Assembly: GCF_001435295.1 (NCBI RefSeq)
Contig: NZ_CM003594.1
Coordinates: 1,240,001 to 1,304,000, forward strand
Length of the DNA: 64,000 nt
From: Psychrobacter sp. P11F6
GTDB lineage: Bacteria; Pseudomonadota; Gammaproteobacteria; Pseudomonadales; Moraxellaceae
Direction: 5' to 3'
Part shown: positions 33,671 to 42,889 of the stretch, piece after piece
Numbering within the stretch: the first letter of the stretch is position 1
How the letters are laid out: each line of letters starts with the position of its first letter
Program-made: the position numbers and the translations under genes
The notes under the pieces: generated by a model
Seen by the model: the letters and a program-made list of their open reading frames with translations, nothing else
Told to the model about the DNA's origin: nothing
Database searches by the model: none

Positions 33671-34171
33671 TTAGTACGCGCCTTCGCTATAGATAAGCTC
33701 GTAGCTGTGGCTATAAATCTCGACGATGTTGCCGAACGGGTCTTCCATATAAATCATGCGATATGGCTTTTCACCAGGGTAGTAGTAGCGTGGTTTTGCC
33801 ATACGTTTTTTACCGCCTGCTGCAACTATGCGCTCAGCCAGCTCTTCAACATTTGGATCTTGAACGCAGAAGTGAAAGATACCTGTTTTCCAATACTCAA
33901 AGTTGTTTTCAGGGTTTTCTTGATTTTTAAATTCAAAAATCTCAACACCGATACGGTCACCAGTAGATAGGTGAGCAATACGGAAACTGCCCCAACCTGA
34001 ACCGAATACTTCAGTACACATCTCACCAATCGGGCTATTATCTTCAACAATCTCAGTAGGCTCCATGATGGTGTACCAACCCATCACTTCAGTATAAAAT
34101 TTTACGGCGGCTTCTAGGTCGGGAACTGAAAGGCCGATGTGCGAAAAACTCCTTGGATAAACGTTGTTCAT
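33671..34171 (-). CDS. VOC-family (glyoxalase/dioxygenase fold) protein
   Basis: 166-residue protein with paired beta-alpha-beta-beta-beta modules of the vicinal-oxygen-chelate fold. Probable metal ligands are the His of FSHIGLSVPDL, a Glu in VEIFEF, the His of GIFHFCVQDP and the Glu of FGNIVEIYSH. Such enzymes include glyoxalase I, isomerases and extradiol dioxygenases, and the substrate cannot be told. Its promoter region (34172-34278) is shared with a divergent LysR-type regulator, which probably controls it. Confidence 0.88.
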   Translation of the reverse strand: MNNVYPRSFSHIGLSVPDLEAAVKFYTEVMGWYTIMEPTEIVEDNSPIGEMCTEVFGSGWGSFRIAHLSTGDRIGVEIFEFKNQENPENNFEYWKTGIFHFCVQDPNVEELAERIVAAGGKKRMAKPRYYYPGEKPYRMIYMEDPFGNIVEIYSHSYELIYSEGAY

Positions 34172-34278
34172 AGCTTTTGCTCCTGTTAGTTGTACTCTTA
34201 TTTAACGTGAGGCCAGTATACAAACATACGATTATTATGTAAAATTATCAAATATTATATAAATAATTATGTATCGTA

Positions 34279-35148
34279 ATGATAAATATCACATGGTTGC
34301 GCACTTTTTGTGCGCTTGCCGAGTTCGGGCACTTTACTCGTACGGCTGAACGCTTACACATGACCCAATCTGGCGTGAGTCAGCACATACGTAAGCTAGA
34401 AGATCAATTGGATACAGACTTACTGATTCGTCAAGGAAAGCAGTTTTCACTGACCAATGCAGGTGAACAGCTCTATAAAGAAGCAGGGGAGATATTGCAG
34501 CGCTTATCAAATCTGGAGCAGCGCATCGGTGAAGATCCTCATTATGAAGGGTTGGTACGTTTGATGTCGCCTGGTAGTGTGGGACTCAAGCTATATTCGC
34601 AGCTTTTGACCTTACAACAGCAGCATCCAAAGCTAGTGATTGATTATCGCTTTGCTCCAAATTCTGATATAGAGAAGGCACTGGCAAGCCATGAGATTGA
34701 CATTGGCTTTATGACGGATGTCTCAGATGATGAGACAGTCAGTTGTAAGTCTATGGCTCAAGAAGCGCTAATATTAGTGACACCTTCAACTACGGTAGAG
34801 CCGAGCTGGGAGCATCTCACCGAGCTTGGCTTTATTGATCATCCAGATGGTGCCCATCATGCAGGTATGCTGCTAAGCGCTAATTATCCTGAATTCCAGC
34901 ACATCAATGATTTTGAGAAAAAAGGCTTTTCGAATCAGATAGGATTAATCTTAGAGCCAGTGAGTAGGGGTATAGGCTTTACCGTGCTACCTGCGCATGC
35001 AGTGGCTGCTTATCAAAAGCCTGAGCTTATTAAAAGCCATCATCTGCCTGTTGCCGTTAGCGAGACGCTATATCTTGCGGTAAGACGACAGCATGCACTC
35101 TCTAATAGAATGCACACGGTCATTGATGAAGTAAAAAAATGGTTATAG
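34279..35148 (+). CDS. LysR-type transcriptional regulator
   Basis: 289-residue LTTR. The N-terminal winged helix-turn-helix reads TFCALAEFGHFTRTAERLHMTQSGVSQHIRKLE, and the periplasmic-binding-like effector domain follows (PGSVGLKLYSQLLTL, EKALASHEIDIGFMTD, SRGIGFTVLPAHAV). It is divergent from the VOC gene across about 107 AT-rich bases, the usual arrangement for an LTTR and its target. No convincing Shine-Dalgarno precedes the ATG at 34279. The effector is unknown. Confidence 0.92.
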   Translation: MINITWLRTFCALAEFGHFTRTAERLHMTQSGVSQHIRKLEDQLDTDLLIRQGKQFSLTNAGEQLYKEAGEILQRLSNLEQRIGEDPHYEGLVRLMSPGSVGLKLYSQLLTLQQQHPKLVIDYRFAPNSDIEKALASHEIDIGFMTDVSDDETVSCKSMAQEALILVTPSTTVEPSWEHLTELGFIDHPDGAHHAGMLLSANYPEFQHINDFEKKGFSNQIGLILEPVSRGIGFTVLPAHAVAAYQKPELIKSHHLPVAVSETLYLAVRRQHALSNRMHTVIDEVKKWL

Positions 35149-35285
35149 CATTGATACATGAATAATTAGCCTTACATTTTGTTTGTCATACAGTTTGGCT
35201 AGCAACAGTATCTATATATGAACGTGAAACACGCCATAATTTATTTAGATATATTTTCGATTTATGCTACATCTATGGACTCATA

Positions 35286-36233
35286 ATGAATATACAGCTA
35301 TTAAAAAAGACATACTTTAATATCGTAATGATTTATATGATAGCTGGACTATCAATACCTGCTATTGCCGAAGATTCAGTGTTGATAAGTGATTTGGCTA
35401 CTATTGAGTCGCTTGCACGGCAAGGAAATGCTATTGCTCAGTATAATTTGGGAGTTATGTATGCAGCAGGTTCAGATGTCGAGCAAGATAATGTCAAAGC
35501 TTTTGAGTGGTTGAATAAAGCTGCCAGTCAAGGATTAGCTGAAGCGCAATATAATATCGGCGTTATGTACGATCAAGGTATAGCCGTACCACAAAGCCAT
35601 GAAAAAGCCTTTACCTACTATAGCCATTCTGCTAAACAAGGCTATAGCAGAGCCCAATATAATCTTGGTAATCTTTACTCTAAAGGTGAAGGTGTCGTTC
35701 AAAACGATATCAGCGCCCTTGAACATTGGCAACAGGCAGCGGCGCAAAATAACAAGTTAGCACAGTTTAATTTAGGAATTGCTTATGCCGATGCTAAAGG
35801 TGTCCCCAAAGATAATATAGCAGCGTTTAAATGGTACAAAAAATCTGCTGAACAAGGCGTTGCTGGTGCTCAATTTAATTTAGGTGTTCTGTATCAGCAG
35901 GGTCAAGGGGTTTCTAAAAATAACGTAAAAGCGGCTGAATGGTTCGAAAAAGCAGCTAAGCAAGGCATGGCAGAAGCTCAGTTTAACCTTGGTTTTATGT
36001 ATTACAAAGGCGAGGGTGTAAAATTAGACTATAGCAAAGCAGCGCATTGGTTTGAAAGCTATAGTCAGCTAGGATATCAAGACGTGCAAAATGAGTTAGC
36101 AAAAATTTATATTCTAAGTGATGGTGTCTATGGCGATAGAGTAGGTGGGTTAGCAGGGTTAAAGCGTATCTGTGACACTGGCATCCAGAAATATTGTGAT
36201 ATGTATACAGAATGGAGCCAAAAAACAGATTGA
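35286..36233 (+). CDS. Exported Sel1-repeat protein
   Basis: 315-residue protein with a signal peptide (FNIVMIYMIAGLSIPAIA, probable cleavage before EDS) and six Sel1-like repeats from about residue 36 to 255, each of 36 residues with the pattern AQYNLGxxYxxGxGVxxDxxKAxxWxxKAAxQG. The last part, CDTGIQKYCDMYTEWS, has two Cys that may be paired. Sel1/TPR-like repeats form a protein-binding solenoid, here predicted periplasmic. It stands alone, convergent to the glycerate kinase gene with a 39-base gap. Function not determinable. Confidence 0.88.
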   Translation: MNIQLLKKTYFNIVMIYMIAGLSIPAIAEDSVLISDLATIESLARQGNAIAQYNLGVMYAAGSDVEQDNVKAFEWLNKAASQGLAEAQYNIGVMYDQGIAVPQSHEKAFTYYSHSAKQGYSRAQYNLGNLYSKGEGVVQNDISALEHWQQAAAQNNKLAQFNLGIAYADAKGVPKDNIAAFKWYKKSAEQGVAGAQFNLGVLYQQGQGVSKNNVKAAEWFEKAAKQGMAEAQFNLGFMYYKGEGVKLDYSKAAHWFESYSQLGYQDVQNELAKIYILSDGVYGDRVGGLAGLKRICDTGIQKYCDMYTEWSQKTD

Positions 36234-36272
36234 ATGGTTTGGCTCTGTTCTGCTTTGAAATGATAAAAACAT

Positions 36273-37409
36273 CTATCTCATCTTAATACCTAAGTGCATA
36301 GCAGCAGCGATATTGACAGCAGTCGTTTCAATATTGTCATAAGCCTGACTCAGTACGTTTTCAATGGTATCTACTTTTTGAATACTGGGCATGATGACCT
36401 CGAACTGGCTAGTTTGCGCAGGTTTGAGTCCGTCAACACTGCCGCAGATAGCGATAACAGGTGTATGGCTAGCCTTGGCGATTTGACTGATACCACCTGC
36501 CACTTTACCCATGGCTGTTTGCGCATCTAGCTTGCCTTCACCAGTGATAACGAGATCAGCCTCTGCAATATGCTGTGACAGGTGAGCCACCTCAGCAACT
36601 GTGTCAAAGCCTGATTTTAGCTGAGCTTGAAAGAATGTCATCATCGCGTAGCCAAGACCACCAGCTGCTCCAGCGCCTTCGACATGTTGGCAGTCCTCAT
36701 AACCGTGATGACCGCACATGGTGGCAAAGTGACTGAGTGCTTTGTCTAAGGCTTTTACTTGCTCTGCACAAGCGCCTTTTTGTGGACCAAACACTGCGCT
36801 CGCACCCAAAAGACCACATAATGGATTGGTCACATCACAAGCGACTTCAAATACTGTGTCTAATACCTTTGCATGAATATTTATATTATCAAGCCTATGT
36901 AGGCTGGCAAGTGCACCACCACCATGAGTGAGTAGAGTGTCATTGATATCGTGAAATGTGATGCCTAATGCCATTAGCATGCCAAGACCTGCATCATTGG
37001 TTGCGCTACCACCTAGACCAATCACGATGCGTTTAGCCCCTTCTTCTAACGCATCAGCAATCAGCTCGCCGACACCGTAACTGCTAGCAATGACAGGATT
37101 GCGTTCATCGCTTGTCAGTAGATGCAATCCGCACGCTTGAGCAACTTCGATGACAGCCGTAGCGTCGGGCAATAACAAATACTTTGCCGTTATCGGTCTC
37201 ATCAGTGGATCATTGACCATCACTTCTTTCCAGCGTCCACCCAATACATAAGACAGTACCGCAGATGTGCCTTCGCCGCCATCAGCCATCGGCAATAGCT
37301 TATAATCAGCCTCTGGAAACACTTGACTGAAGCCAGATTGAATGGCGCGGCAAACATCCAGTGCGTCTAAGCTTTCTTTAAATGAGTCGGGAGCAATTAA
37401 AATTTTCAT
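36273..37409 (-). CDS. Glycerate 2-kinase
   Basis: Glycerate kinase of the GlxK/GarK (type I) family, which phosphorylates D-glycerate with ATP. Family blocks: MKILIAPDSFKESLDALDVC at the start, MADGGEGT, VGLGGSATNDAGLGMLMALG, FGPQKGA and VITGEGKLDAQTAMGKV. Length 378 is normal. It follows a GntP-family permease by 20 bases on the same strand, so import and phosphorylation of glycerate are probably coupled. Which of glxK or garK is the orthologue is not decidable. Confidence 0.93.
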   Translation of the reverse strand: MKILIAPDSFKESLDALDVCRAIQSGFSQVFPEADYKLLPMADGGEGTSAVLSYVLGGRWKEVMVNDPLMRPITAKYLLLPDATAVIEVAQACGLHLLTSDERNPVIASSYGVGELIADALEEGAKRIVIGLGGSATNDAGLGMLMALGITFHDINDTLLTHGGGALASLHRLDNINIHAKVLDTVFEVACDVTNPLCGLLGASAVFGPQKGACAEQVKALDKALSHFATMCGHHGYEDCQHVEGAGAAGGLGYAMMTFFQAQLKSGFDTVAEVAHLSQHIAEADLVITGEGKLDAQTAMGKVAGGISQIAKASHTPVIAICGSVDGLKPAQTSQFEVIMPSIQKVDTIENVLSQAYDNIETTAVNIAAAMHLGIKMR

Positions 37410-37429
37410 GAATGTCTCTTTGAATCTCT

Positions 37430-38788
37430 TTAAATAAATACCAAGGTTAATAGCCAGATAAAGACGATGCTGGTCACGCCTTGAATACCCGTTGCCATAG
37501 AATGGGCTTTGTAAGCCTGCGCCACACTCATACGACTAAACTGACTGACAATCCAAAAAAAGCTGTCATTGGCGTGCGAGATAGTCATGGCACCTGCACC
37601 AATGGCCATCACACAGAATACGCGACCAAGCTCACTGTCGAGACCAATTTGATCCAATAACGGCGCGACCATCGCAGAGGTGGTGACCAAGGCGACTGTG
37701 GTCGAGCCTTGTGCCGTTTTTAACGCAGCAGAGACAATGAATGGCATAAAAATACCAAGCCCTAACGCAGATAGCGTTGTGCCCAAATAGTCGCCAATCG
37801 GTGTGACCTTTAGCATGGCACCAAATGCACCACCTGCGCCAGTAATCAATAAGATAGGCGCGGCTACGACCAAACCTTGAGAGATACTGTCGCTAATTTG
37901 CTGTGTTTTTTGCTCAGTATTAATTAGCAAGAAAGACAAGAATAAACCAATCAGTAATGCCGTGAGTGGATTGCCGATAAATACTAAAATATCTGTCAAC
38001 GTGCCACTGCCAAATGGCGCACTTGGGAAGTTCGCAACAGACGATAAGCAAATTAATAGGATAGGGACAATAATAGGCAAAAACGCCATTGTTGCGGATG
38101 GCATGCTGCTATAGTCGTCGCGTGTCTTCATGTTCTCAGGCAAAGTCGCTGCTGGCGCGTCCATTGCATCGATATTGTCGGGAGCGACATTCAAGAAGCG
38201 ATTGGACCACCACCAGCCAGCCAATACAGCAACCGCTGTCACCACCACACCGACCATGATGACCAAACCTAAATTGGACTCTAGTCCTAAGTTACCTGCT
38301 GCGGCAATTGGACCTGGGGTTGGCGGTACAAAGGTATGAGTTGCGTATAAGCCTGTCGCTAAGGCTATGCTCATCGCTACACTGGATACGTGTAAACGCT
38401 CGGCCAATGTTTCTTTTAATGAGTTTAAAATAATATAGCCAGAGTCACAGAATACTGGTACTGAAACCACAGCACCAACGATGGACATGGTCAAAGTAGG
38501 GAAGCGTGGTCCCAAAACTTTGATGACCGTTTCTGCCATTACAATGGCAGCACCTGTTTTTTCAAGGATTAGCCCAATGATAGTACCAAAGACAATAACC
38601 AGACCGATGTAACCTAAAATACCGCCAAAGCCATCAGAGATGGTTTTAGCAACGGTATTAAGCGGTACTTGGTAAAATAGCGCTACTAAAAAGGCTGATA
38701 ATATCAATACTAAAAAAGGATGCCACTTTAACTTTGCTGTGGCAAAAATAATAAAAAGAATGGTCAGCACAAGCCAAAATACGATCAT
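37430..38788 (-). CDS. GntP-family organic acid:H+ symporter
   Basis: 452-residue inner-membrane transporter of the gluconate permease (GntP) family, with about 12 hydrophobic segments. Typical blocks are SDGFGGILGYIGLVIVFGTIIG, VPVFCDSGYIIL, ATHTFVPPTPGPIAAAGNLG and the C-terminal HANDSFFWIVSQFS. Since it is upstream of and 20 bases from a glycerate kinase, glycerate is a more likely cargo than gluconate. No regulator adjoins. Orientation divergent from the cobT gene. Confidence 0.9.
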   Translation of the reverse strand: MIVFWLVLTILFIIFATAKLKWHPFLVLILSAFLVALFYQVPLNTVAKTISDGFGGILGYIGLVIVFGTIIGLILEKTGAAIVMAETVIKVLGPRFPTLTMSIVGAVVSVPVFCDSGYIILNSLKETLAERLHVSSVAMSIALATGLYATHTFVPPTPGPIAAAGNLGLESNLGLVIMVGVVVTAVAVLAGWWWSNRFLNVAPDNIDAMDAPAATLPENMKTRDDYSSMPSATMAFLPIIVPILLICLSSVANFPSAPFGSGTLTDILVFIGNPLTALLIGLFLSFLLINTEQKTQQISDSISQGLVVAAPILLITGAGGAFGAMLKVTPIGDYLGTTLSALGLGIFMPFIVSAALKTAQGSTTVALVTTSAMVAPLLDQIGLDSELGRVFCVMAIGAGAMTISHANDSFFWIVSQFSRMSVAQAYKAHSMATGIQGVTSIVFIWLLTLVFI

Positions 38789-38826
38789 TACTGTCTCTAC
38801 ATGTAGGGTTGATAGCGATAATTGTG

Positions 38827-38866
38827 GATGCTGCTACTGAGCTATTATTTCATTAATAGCAGCATC
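38827..38866. repeat. Inverted repeat in the gntP-cobT intergenic region
   Basis: GATGCTGCTA (38827-38836) and TAGCAGCATC (38857-38866) are a perfect 10-base inverted repeat with a 20-base AT-rich centre. It has no T-run, lies 39 bases upstream of the permease start and could be an operator or a cruciform. Confidence 0.5.
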
Positions 38867-39014
38867 AATAGGTATATGGATTTTTAAAGGGGCATATTCT
38901 ATAGTAAATACAAGCTGCTAGGGAATCTATTCGGCTCATATTTGATTTTATTCATGGTAAAGCTTAGATACTCTGCTAGTATGTGCTTTTTGCTTCACAC
39001 GTACCATTATCAGG

Positions 39015-40067
39015 ATGCCTACCTTGACCATATTTACTGCGCCTACTATAGCCAATATAGAAAATGATGAATTACGTCTGCAGCTACAGCAGATTATAGA
39101 CCTAAAAACCAAGCCGCTGGGCGCGCTTGGGCGAATAGAGGCAATCGCTGTGCAGTTGGGCATGATTCAAGGAACGATCACACCGCATATTGAGCAAGCG
39201 CAAATACGAGTGTTTGCGGCAGACCATGGTTTAACTAAGCATGGTATATCAGCGTTTCCTAGTGCTGTCACTGCGCAAATGGTTCATAACTTTTTGCAAG
39301 GCGGTGCCGCCATCAACGTACTGGCACGCCAGCATAATATTGAGTTAAAGGTTGTTGACGCTGGGGTGGATGCCGACTTTGCTCCTCATCCAAAATTGCT
39401 GGATTACAAGGTTCGCCATGGTAGCCGAGACGCGCTAACAGAGCCTGCAATGACAGAAATAGAGTGTTTAGCAGCGCTAGAAAACGGCATGAAAGTCGTC
39501 AAGAATCTAGCGGGTAATTTGTTGATTGTTGGGGAGATGGGTATTGGTAATACTTCGGCGGCGAGTCTCTTGCTGGCGAGATTGGGCAATTTTCCCATTG
39601 CTGATTGTATTGGTCGCGGCACAGGGCTTGATGATGCGGGATTAGAGCATAAGACGGATATTTTGACGCAAGTATTAGAGCGTCATCAACAGGCACAAGC
39701 ACCGTTTGATGTACTCGCTGCATTGGGCGGGCTTGAGATTGCCATGATGGCGGGTGCGCTGATTCAGGCTGCTAGTGAACGGCGTATTCTCCTGATTGAT
39801 GGTTTTATTGCCAGTAGCGCATTATTGGTGGCTGAACGCCTAGCGCCCGGTGTTGCTCAATACGCGGTCTTTGCTCATCATTCTGTTGAGCCGGGGCACG
39901 CGCATTTATTGAAATCACTAAATGCTGAGCCTTTACTTAATATGGGCATGCGCTTAGGCGAGGGTAGCGGGGCTGCGCTCGCGTATCCATTGTTGCAATC
40001 CGCTTGCGCCATTATCAATGAGATGGCAAGCTTTAGTGACGCCGGTATCAGTGAGCAAAACAACTGA
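39015..40067 (+). CDS. cobT: Nicotinate-nucleotide-dimethylbenzimidazole phosphoribosyltransferase
   Basis: CobT makes alpha-ribazole phosphate from 5,6-dimethylbenzimidazole and nicotinate mononucleotide, for the lower ligand of cobalamin. Recognised blocks are LKTKPLGALGRIE, FAADHGLTKHGISAFP, GEMGIGNTSAAS, CIGRGTGLDD and MRLGEGSGAALA, with the catalytic Glu at 316. Length 350 is normal. Its TGA overlaps the cobS ATG (TGATG), so cobT, cobS and the phosphatase form one unit. No cobalamin riboswitch was recognised upstream, and cobU/cobP is not present in the window. Confidence 0.95.
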   Translation: MPTLTIFTAPTIANIENDELRLQLQQIIDLKTKPLGALGRIEAIAVQLGMIQGTITPHIEQAQIRVFAADHGLTKHGISAFPSAVTAQMVHNFLQGGAAINVLARQHNIELKVVDAGVDADFAPHPKLLDYKVRHGSRDALTEPAMTEIECLAALENGMKVVKNLAGNLLIVGEMGIGNTSAASLLLARLGNFPIADCIGRGTGLDDAGLEHKTDILTQVLERHQQAQAPFDVLAALGGLEIAMMAGALIQAASERRILLIDGFIASSALLVAERLAPGVAQYAVFAHHSVEPGHAHLLKSLNAEPLLNMGMRLGEGSGAALAYPLLQSACAIINEMASFSDAGISEQNN

Positions 40068-40927
40068 TGTCACAATCATTAAACAAACCATCAAATCAGC
40101 CATCCTCGCCTAGACGAAATCTTACTCAATTTATAAAGCATGAATGGATATTGTTACTGGTGGCCGTTCAATTTTTAACGAGATTATCAGTACCACCATT
40201 TAAGCATTATGATCCGCAATGGTTGCATCAGAGCAGTCGCCATTTCCCCGCAGTCGGTTTACTGGTGGGCTTACTCTGTGCTGGCATGTTTTGGCTGGGC
40301 AGTCTGTTATTTACGCCCCTAGTTGCTGCAGTGTTGAGCACAGCTTTTGGAATTAAACTCACTGGCGCTTTTCATGAAGATGGTCTTGCGGATAGCTGTG
40401 ACGGTCTCGGCGGTGGTCTGACTCGCGAGCGCACACTGACTATTATGAAAGACTCGCGCCTAGGTACTTATGGTGTATTAGGTTTGGTGTCGGCGCTATT
40501 ACTCAAAATTAGCTTACTTGCCTCGATGCCCATACCGATAGCTGTCATCGCGCTTATCATAGGACATACCGCGTCGCGTTTACTTTGCATTAGCCTGCTG
40601 TCTTTACTGCCTTATGGTGGAGAGATAGAACACGCAAAAGCCAAACCGATGGCGCAGCAGTTGACGCCAATACAAGGGCTATATAGCAGTGGCTGGCTAA
40701 TATTGGCTATTATTTTAGTCGCACTTATATTCCCCAATACGATGCAGCAGATTGGGCTTGCTCAATGGTTGTTAGCCATGATATTGGCGCTGATAGCCAC
40801 TGATTACATGCGACGTTTATTACGCAGGCGCTTGGATGGTTACACGGGCGATGGGCTCGGCGCGACGCAGCAGCTTAGTGAAATTGCTATTTATATCGGA
40901 CTGGCTGCTTCTATACCCTTTATTTAA
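40067..40927 (+). CDS. cobS: Adenosylcobinamide-GDP ribazoletransferase
   Basis: CobS is the integral membrane enzyme that joins adenosylcobinamide-GDP to alpha-ribazole. The signature DEDGLADxxDG is seen as HEDGLADSCDGLGGGLTRER, followed by IMKDSRLGTYG. Six or so hydrophobic segments are spread along the 286 residues. It begins within the cobT stop and ends 31 bases before the next gene. It has a polar 25-residue leader before the first block RLSVPP. Confidence 0.94.
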   Translation: MSQSLNKPSNQPSSPRRNLTQFIKHEWILLLVAVQFLTRLSVPPFKHYDPQWLHQSSRHFPAVGLLVGLLCAGMFWLGSLLFTPLVAAVLSTAFGIKLTGAFHEDGLADSCDGLGGGLTRERTLTIMKDSRLGTYGVLGLVSALLLKISLLASMPIPIAVIALIIGHTASRLLCISLLSLLPYGGEIEHAKAKPMAQQLTPIQGLYSSGWLILAIILVALIFPNTMQQIGLAQWLLAMILALIATDYMRRLLRRRLDGYTGDGLGATQQLSEIAIYIGLAASIPFI

Positions 40928-40958
40928 ATCAAATCGTCAACAAGGACAATACTCATTC

Positions 40959-41510
40959 ATGATTCTCTATATTTGGCGTCATCCCAAACCGATGAATACT
41001 GAAGGAATTTGTATTGGACAAACTGATGTCGGCGTCGATAAACGTAAGTTGAAACGTCTTGCCAATAAAATCGAGCGCTTTGTGCGTTTGCATCAATTGC
41101 CAAAAACAATTTGGGTCAGCCCCTTACAACGTTCACTAAAAGTCGGGCAAATATTAGCGCAACGTGGTTTTGAGTGTCGAGTCGCACCTGAATTGGCTGA
41201 GATTAATTTTGGCGAATGGGATGGATGTCGGTGGGCGCAAATCACCAAGCAAGAGATTGATGAGTGGTGTCATAATTTTGCCCATTTTGCCCCCAGTCAT
41301 GGAGAGAGCTTACAGCAGCTATTTGAGCGTGTCGGAGGTTGGTTGGTTAAAGTTTCAGCTGAACAAAAAGATAGCCCAGTATTAGTCATCGGTCATGCAG
41401 GCTGGATAAATGCGGCCAAGATAATAGCTGCTGACCAAGAAGTGCCGAAAACAGCCGCTGAGTGGCCGCGCTCTGTAGCATATCTATCCTGTAATCGTAT
41501 TGATATTTAA
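40959..41510 (+). CDS. Histidine phosphatase, probable alpha-ribazole phosphatase
   Basis: A 183-residue member of the histidine phosphatase superfamily. MILYIWRHPKP carries the catalytic His (the usual RHG is RHP here), SPLQRSLKVGQIL the second Arg, INFGEWDG the acid block and VIGHAGWINA the second His. Its place directly after cobT and cobS suggests a CobC role, removing the phosphate from alpha-ribazole-5'-phosphate. ATG at 40959 is chosen since AAGGA lies upstream and a longer frame would overlap cobS and add 41 atypical residues. Confidence 0.85.
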   Translation: MILYIWRHPKPMNTEGICIGQTDVGVDKRKLKRLANKIERFVRLHQLPKTIWVSPLQRSLKVGQILAQRGFECRVAPELAEINFGEWDGCRWAQITKQEIDEWCHNFAHFAPSHGESLQQLFERVGGWLVKVSAEQKDSPVLVIGHAGWINAAKIIAADQEVPKTAAEWPRSVAYLSCNRIDI

Positions 41511-41512
41511 TT

Positions 41513-41539
41513 AAAAAAACGGCCATTATGTTGACCGTT
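41513..41539 (-). terminator. Probable terminator, mainly minus strand
   Basis: AACGGTCA and TGGCCGTT pair with one mismatch round an ACATAA loop; on the minus strand seven T follow. It lies between convergent genes and could serve the small minus-strand gene, and less well the cob unit. Confidence 0.65.
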
Positions 41540-41587
41540 CTTAAATTTTGAATGCTTTTGAGTGCTTTTGAATAATTTAGGAGGTTG

Positions 41588-41854
41588 CTAGCTTTCAGCT
41601 TGTAGCTCATCGATTTTTTCAAAATAGGCTCTCTCGTTTTCTGCTAACCCTAGGTTAGAATCAAAGCTCACATAAATGCCTCTAACATCCAGTGTTGCGT
41701 ACCAATGGTCTGCATCATTATCGGTTAGGATTTGAAAGTATTTATTATTAACGATTCTACCTACCTTATAAATTTCACCTTCGCTATAAAAGTGATTGCC
41801 TTGGGTGCAGCGTAATTTGTCGTCAGTATTTATCATGTCATTGCAGCCTATCAT
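41588..41854 (-). CDS. Small hypothetical protein
   Basis: 88 residues, cytoplasmic in appearance, with no family that I recognise. It contains LRCTQGNHFYSEGEIYKVGRIV, a short basic/aromatic beta-rich start, and DVRGIYVSFDSNLGLAENERAYFEKIDEL at the end. An alternative start is the ATG at 41836 (MINTDDK). The ribosome binding site is weak for either. A terminator lies downstream on the same strand. The composition is protein-like, so I keep it as a probable gene. Confidence 0.6.
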   Translation of the reverse strand: MIGCNDMINTDDKLRCTQGNHFYSEGEIYKVGRIVNNKYFQILTDNDADHWYATLDVRGIYVSFDSNLGLAENERAYFEKIDELQAES

Positions 41855-42045
41855 TATCTAAATAAAATCTATCAATTAAATACAACGAGCATATCAACTC
41901 AGGTGACAATAATAAAGATGACTTTATAGGTAGTATCTTATTGTTAAGTATAGGCTTTCCAAGCTATTTATTACAAATAGTTGCTAGAATATATCACTGT
42001 TCAAGATACCTGATAAAATCTTAAATTAAACGCGATAGCAAAACG

Positions 42046-42077
42046 CAAAAAAGCCAGCAACATGACGTTACTGGCTT
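42046..42077 (-). terminator. Rho-independent terminator of the rpsF-rpsR-rplI operon
   Basis: Minus-strand AGCCAGTAAC and GTTGCTGGCT pair (one mismatch) about a five-base loop, followed by TTTTTTG. It is 30 bases beyond rplI. Confidence 0.9.
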
Positions 42078-42106
42078 TTTTAGACTAGATCTAGATATTC
42101 AAAAAA

Positions 42107-42616
42107 TTACTCTTCTGAATAATCTTCGTTCTCGTCTTCAACTTCTGTTGCTGACTCTTCGTTGTCGCCATCTTCAGAAAGAATGGTAACTAGAATAGTA
42201 GCGGTAACGTCATGATGTAGCTGAATATCAACATTGTATTCGCCAACTTGACGTAAAGTGCCTTCAGGAAGCTTGATTTCAGCACGGTCTACTTCTAGAC
42301 CTGAGTTAGTCAATGCTTCAGCGATATCGCGTGTACCGATAGAGCCGAATAGCTTGCCTTCGTCGCCTGATTTAGCACGCATGATGACATTAACGTCAGT
42401 TAGCGCATCAGCACGTTCTTGAGCAACAGCTACTTCTTTCGCTTCTTCAGCTTCAAGCTCGGCACGACGTGCTTCGAACTTTTCAATGTTAGCTGCAGTA
42501 GCAGGTAGTGCTTTACCCAAAGGGATAAGAAAGTTACGTCCGTAACCTGGTTTCACATCGACAGTTTCACCGAGTTTACCAAGGTTGACGATACGCTGTA
42601 ACAAAATAATTTGCAT
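42107..42616 (-). CDS. rplI: 50S ribosomal protein L9
   Basis: L9 binds 23S rRNA with its N-terminal domain and reaches out from the ribosome by a long helix. [32 protein letters not shown] is the signature start, the connecting helix follows and the C-terminal domain contains [15 protein letters not shown]. It has 169 residues because of an acidic tail of about 20 ([16 protein letters not shown]) that the E. coli protein lacks. Last gene of the operon with rpsF and rpsR. Confidence 0.98.
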   Translation of the reverse strand: MQIILLQRIVNLGKLGETVDVKPGYGRNFLIPLGKALPATAANIEKFEARRAELEAEEAKEVAVAQERADALTDVNVIMRAKSGDEGKLFGSIGTRDIAEALTNSGLEVDRAEIKLPEGTLRQVGEYNVDIQLHHDVTATILVTILSEDGDNEESATEVEDENEDYSEE

Positions 42617-42642
42617 GAGTCATTCCTAGTTAAAATTAACGG

Positions 42643-42873
42643 TTAACCCTGATGGTTATCAGTGTATGGAAGTAGCGATAAATAACGAGCTTGCTTGATA
42701 GCAGTAGCTAGTTGACGCTGATATTTAGTAGATGTACCGGTAATGCGGCTTGGTACGATTTTACCATTATCACTGATGTACTGTTTTAGCAATTCAACAT
42801 CTTTATAATCGATGTGAGTGATGCCTTCAGCAGTGAAACGGCAGAATTTGCGACGGCGATAGAAACGTGCCAT
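42643..42873 (-). CDS. rpsR: 30S ribosomal protein S18
   Basis: 76-residue S18, binding next to S6 on the platform of the small subunit. [17 protein letters not shown] and [25 protein letters not shown] are typical; Cys11 is one of the residues that lines the S6:S18 RNA-binding surface. Separated from rpsF by 16 bases and from rplI by 26, with no priB between, as in Pseudomonadales. Confidence 0.98.
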   Translation of the reverse strand: MARFYRRRKFCRFTAEGITHIDYKDVELLKQYISDNGKIVPSRITGTSTKYQRQLATAIKQARYLSLLPYTDNHQG

Positions 42874-42889
42874 GAGTATTCTCCTTTAA

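Noticed and set aside
35200..35285. Sequence ACACGCC near 35228, like the IS inverted repeat
   Set aside because: Only seven bases shared with the IS end; not enough to call a remnant.
38789..39014. Cobalamin riboswitch upstream of cobT
   Set aside because: No B12-box-like conserved sequence or suitable leader structure could be recognised in about 225 bases.
40836..40958. N-terminal extension of the cobC-like phosphatase overlapping cobS
   Set aside because: Would overlap cobS by 92 bases and add 41 residues that do not fit the family; a good ribosome binding site lies before the ATG at 40959.
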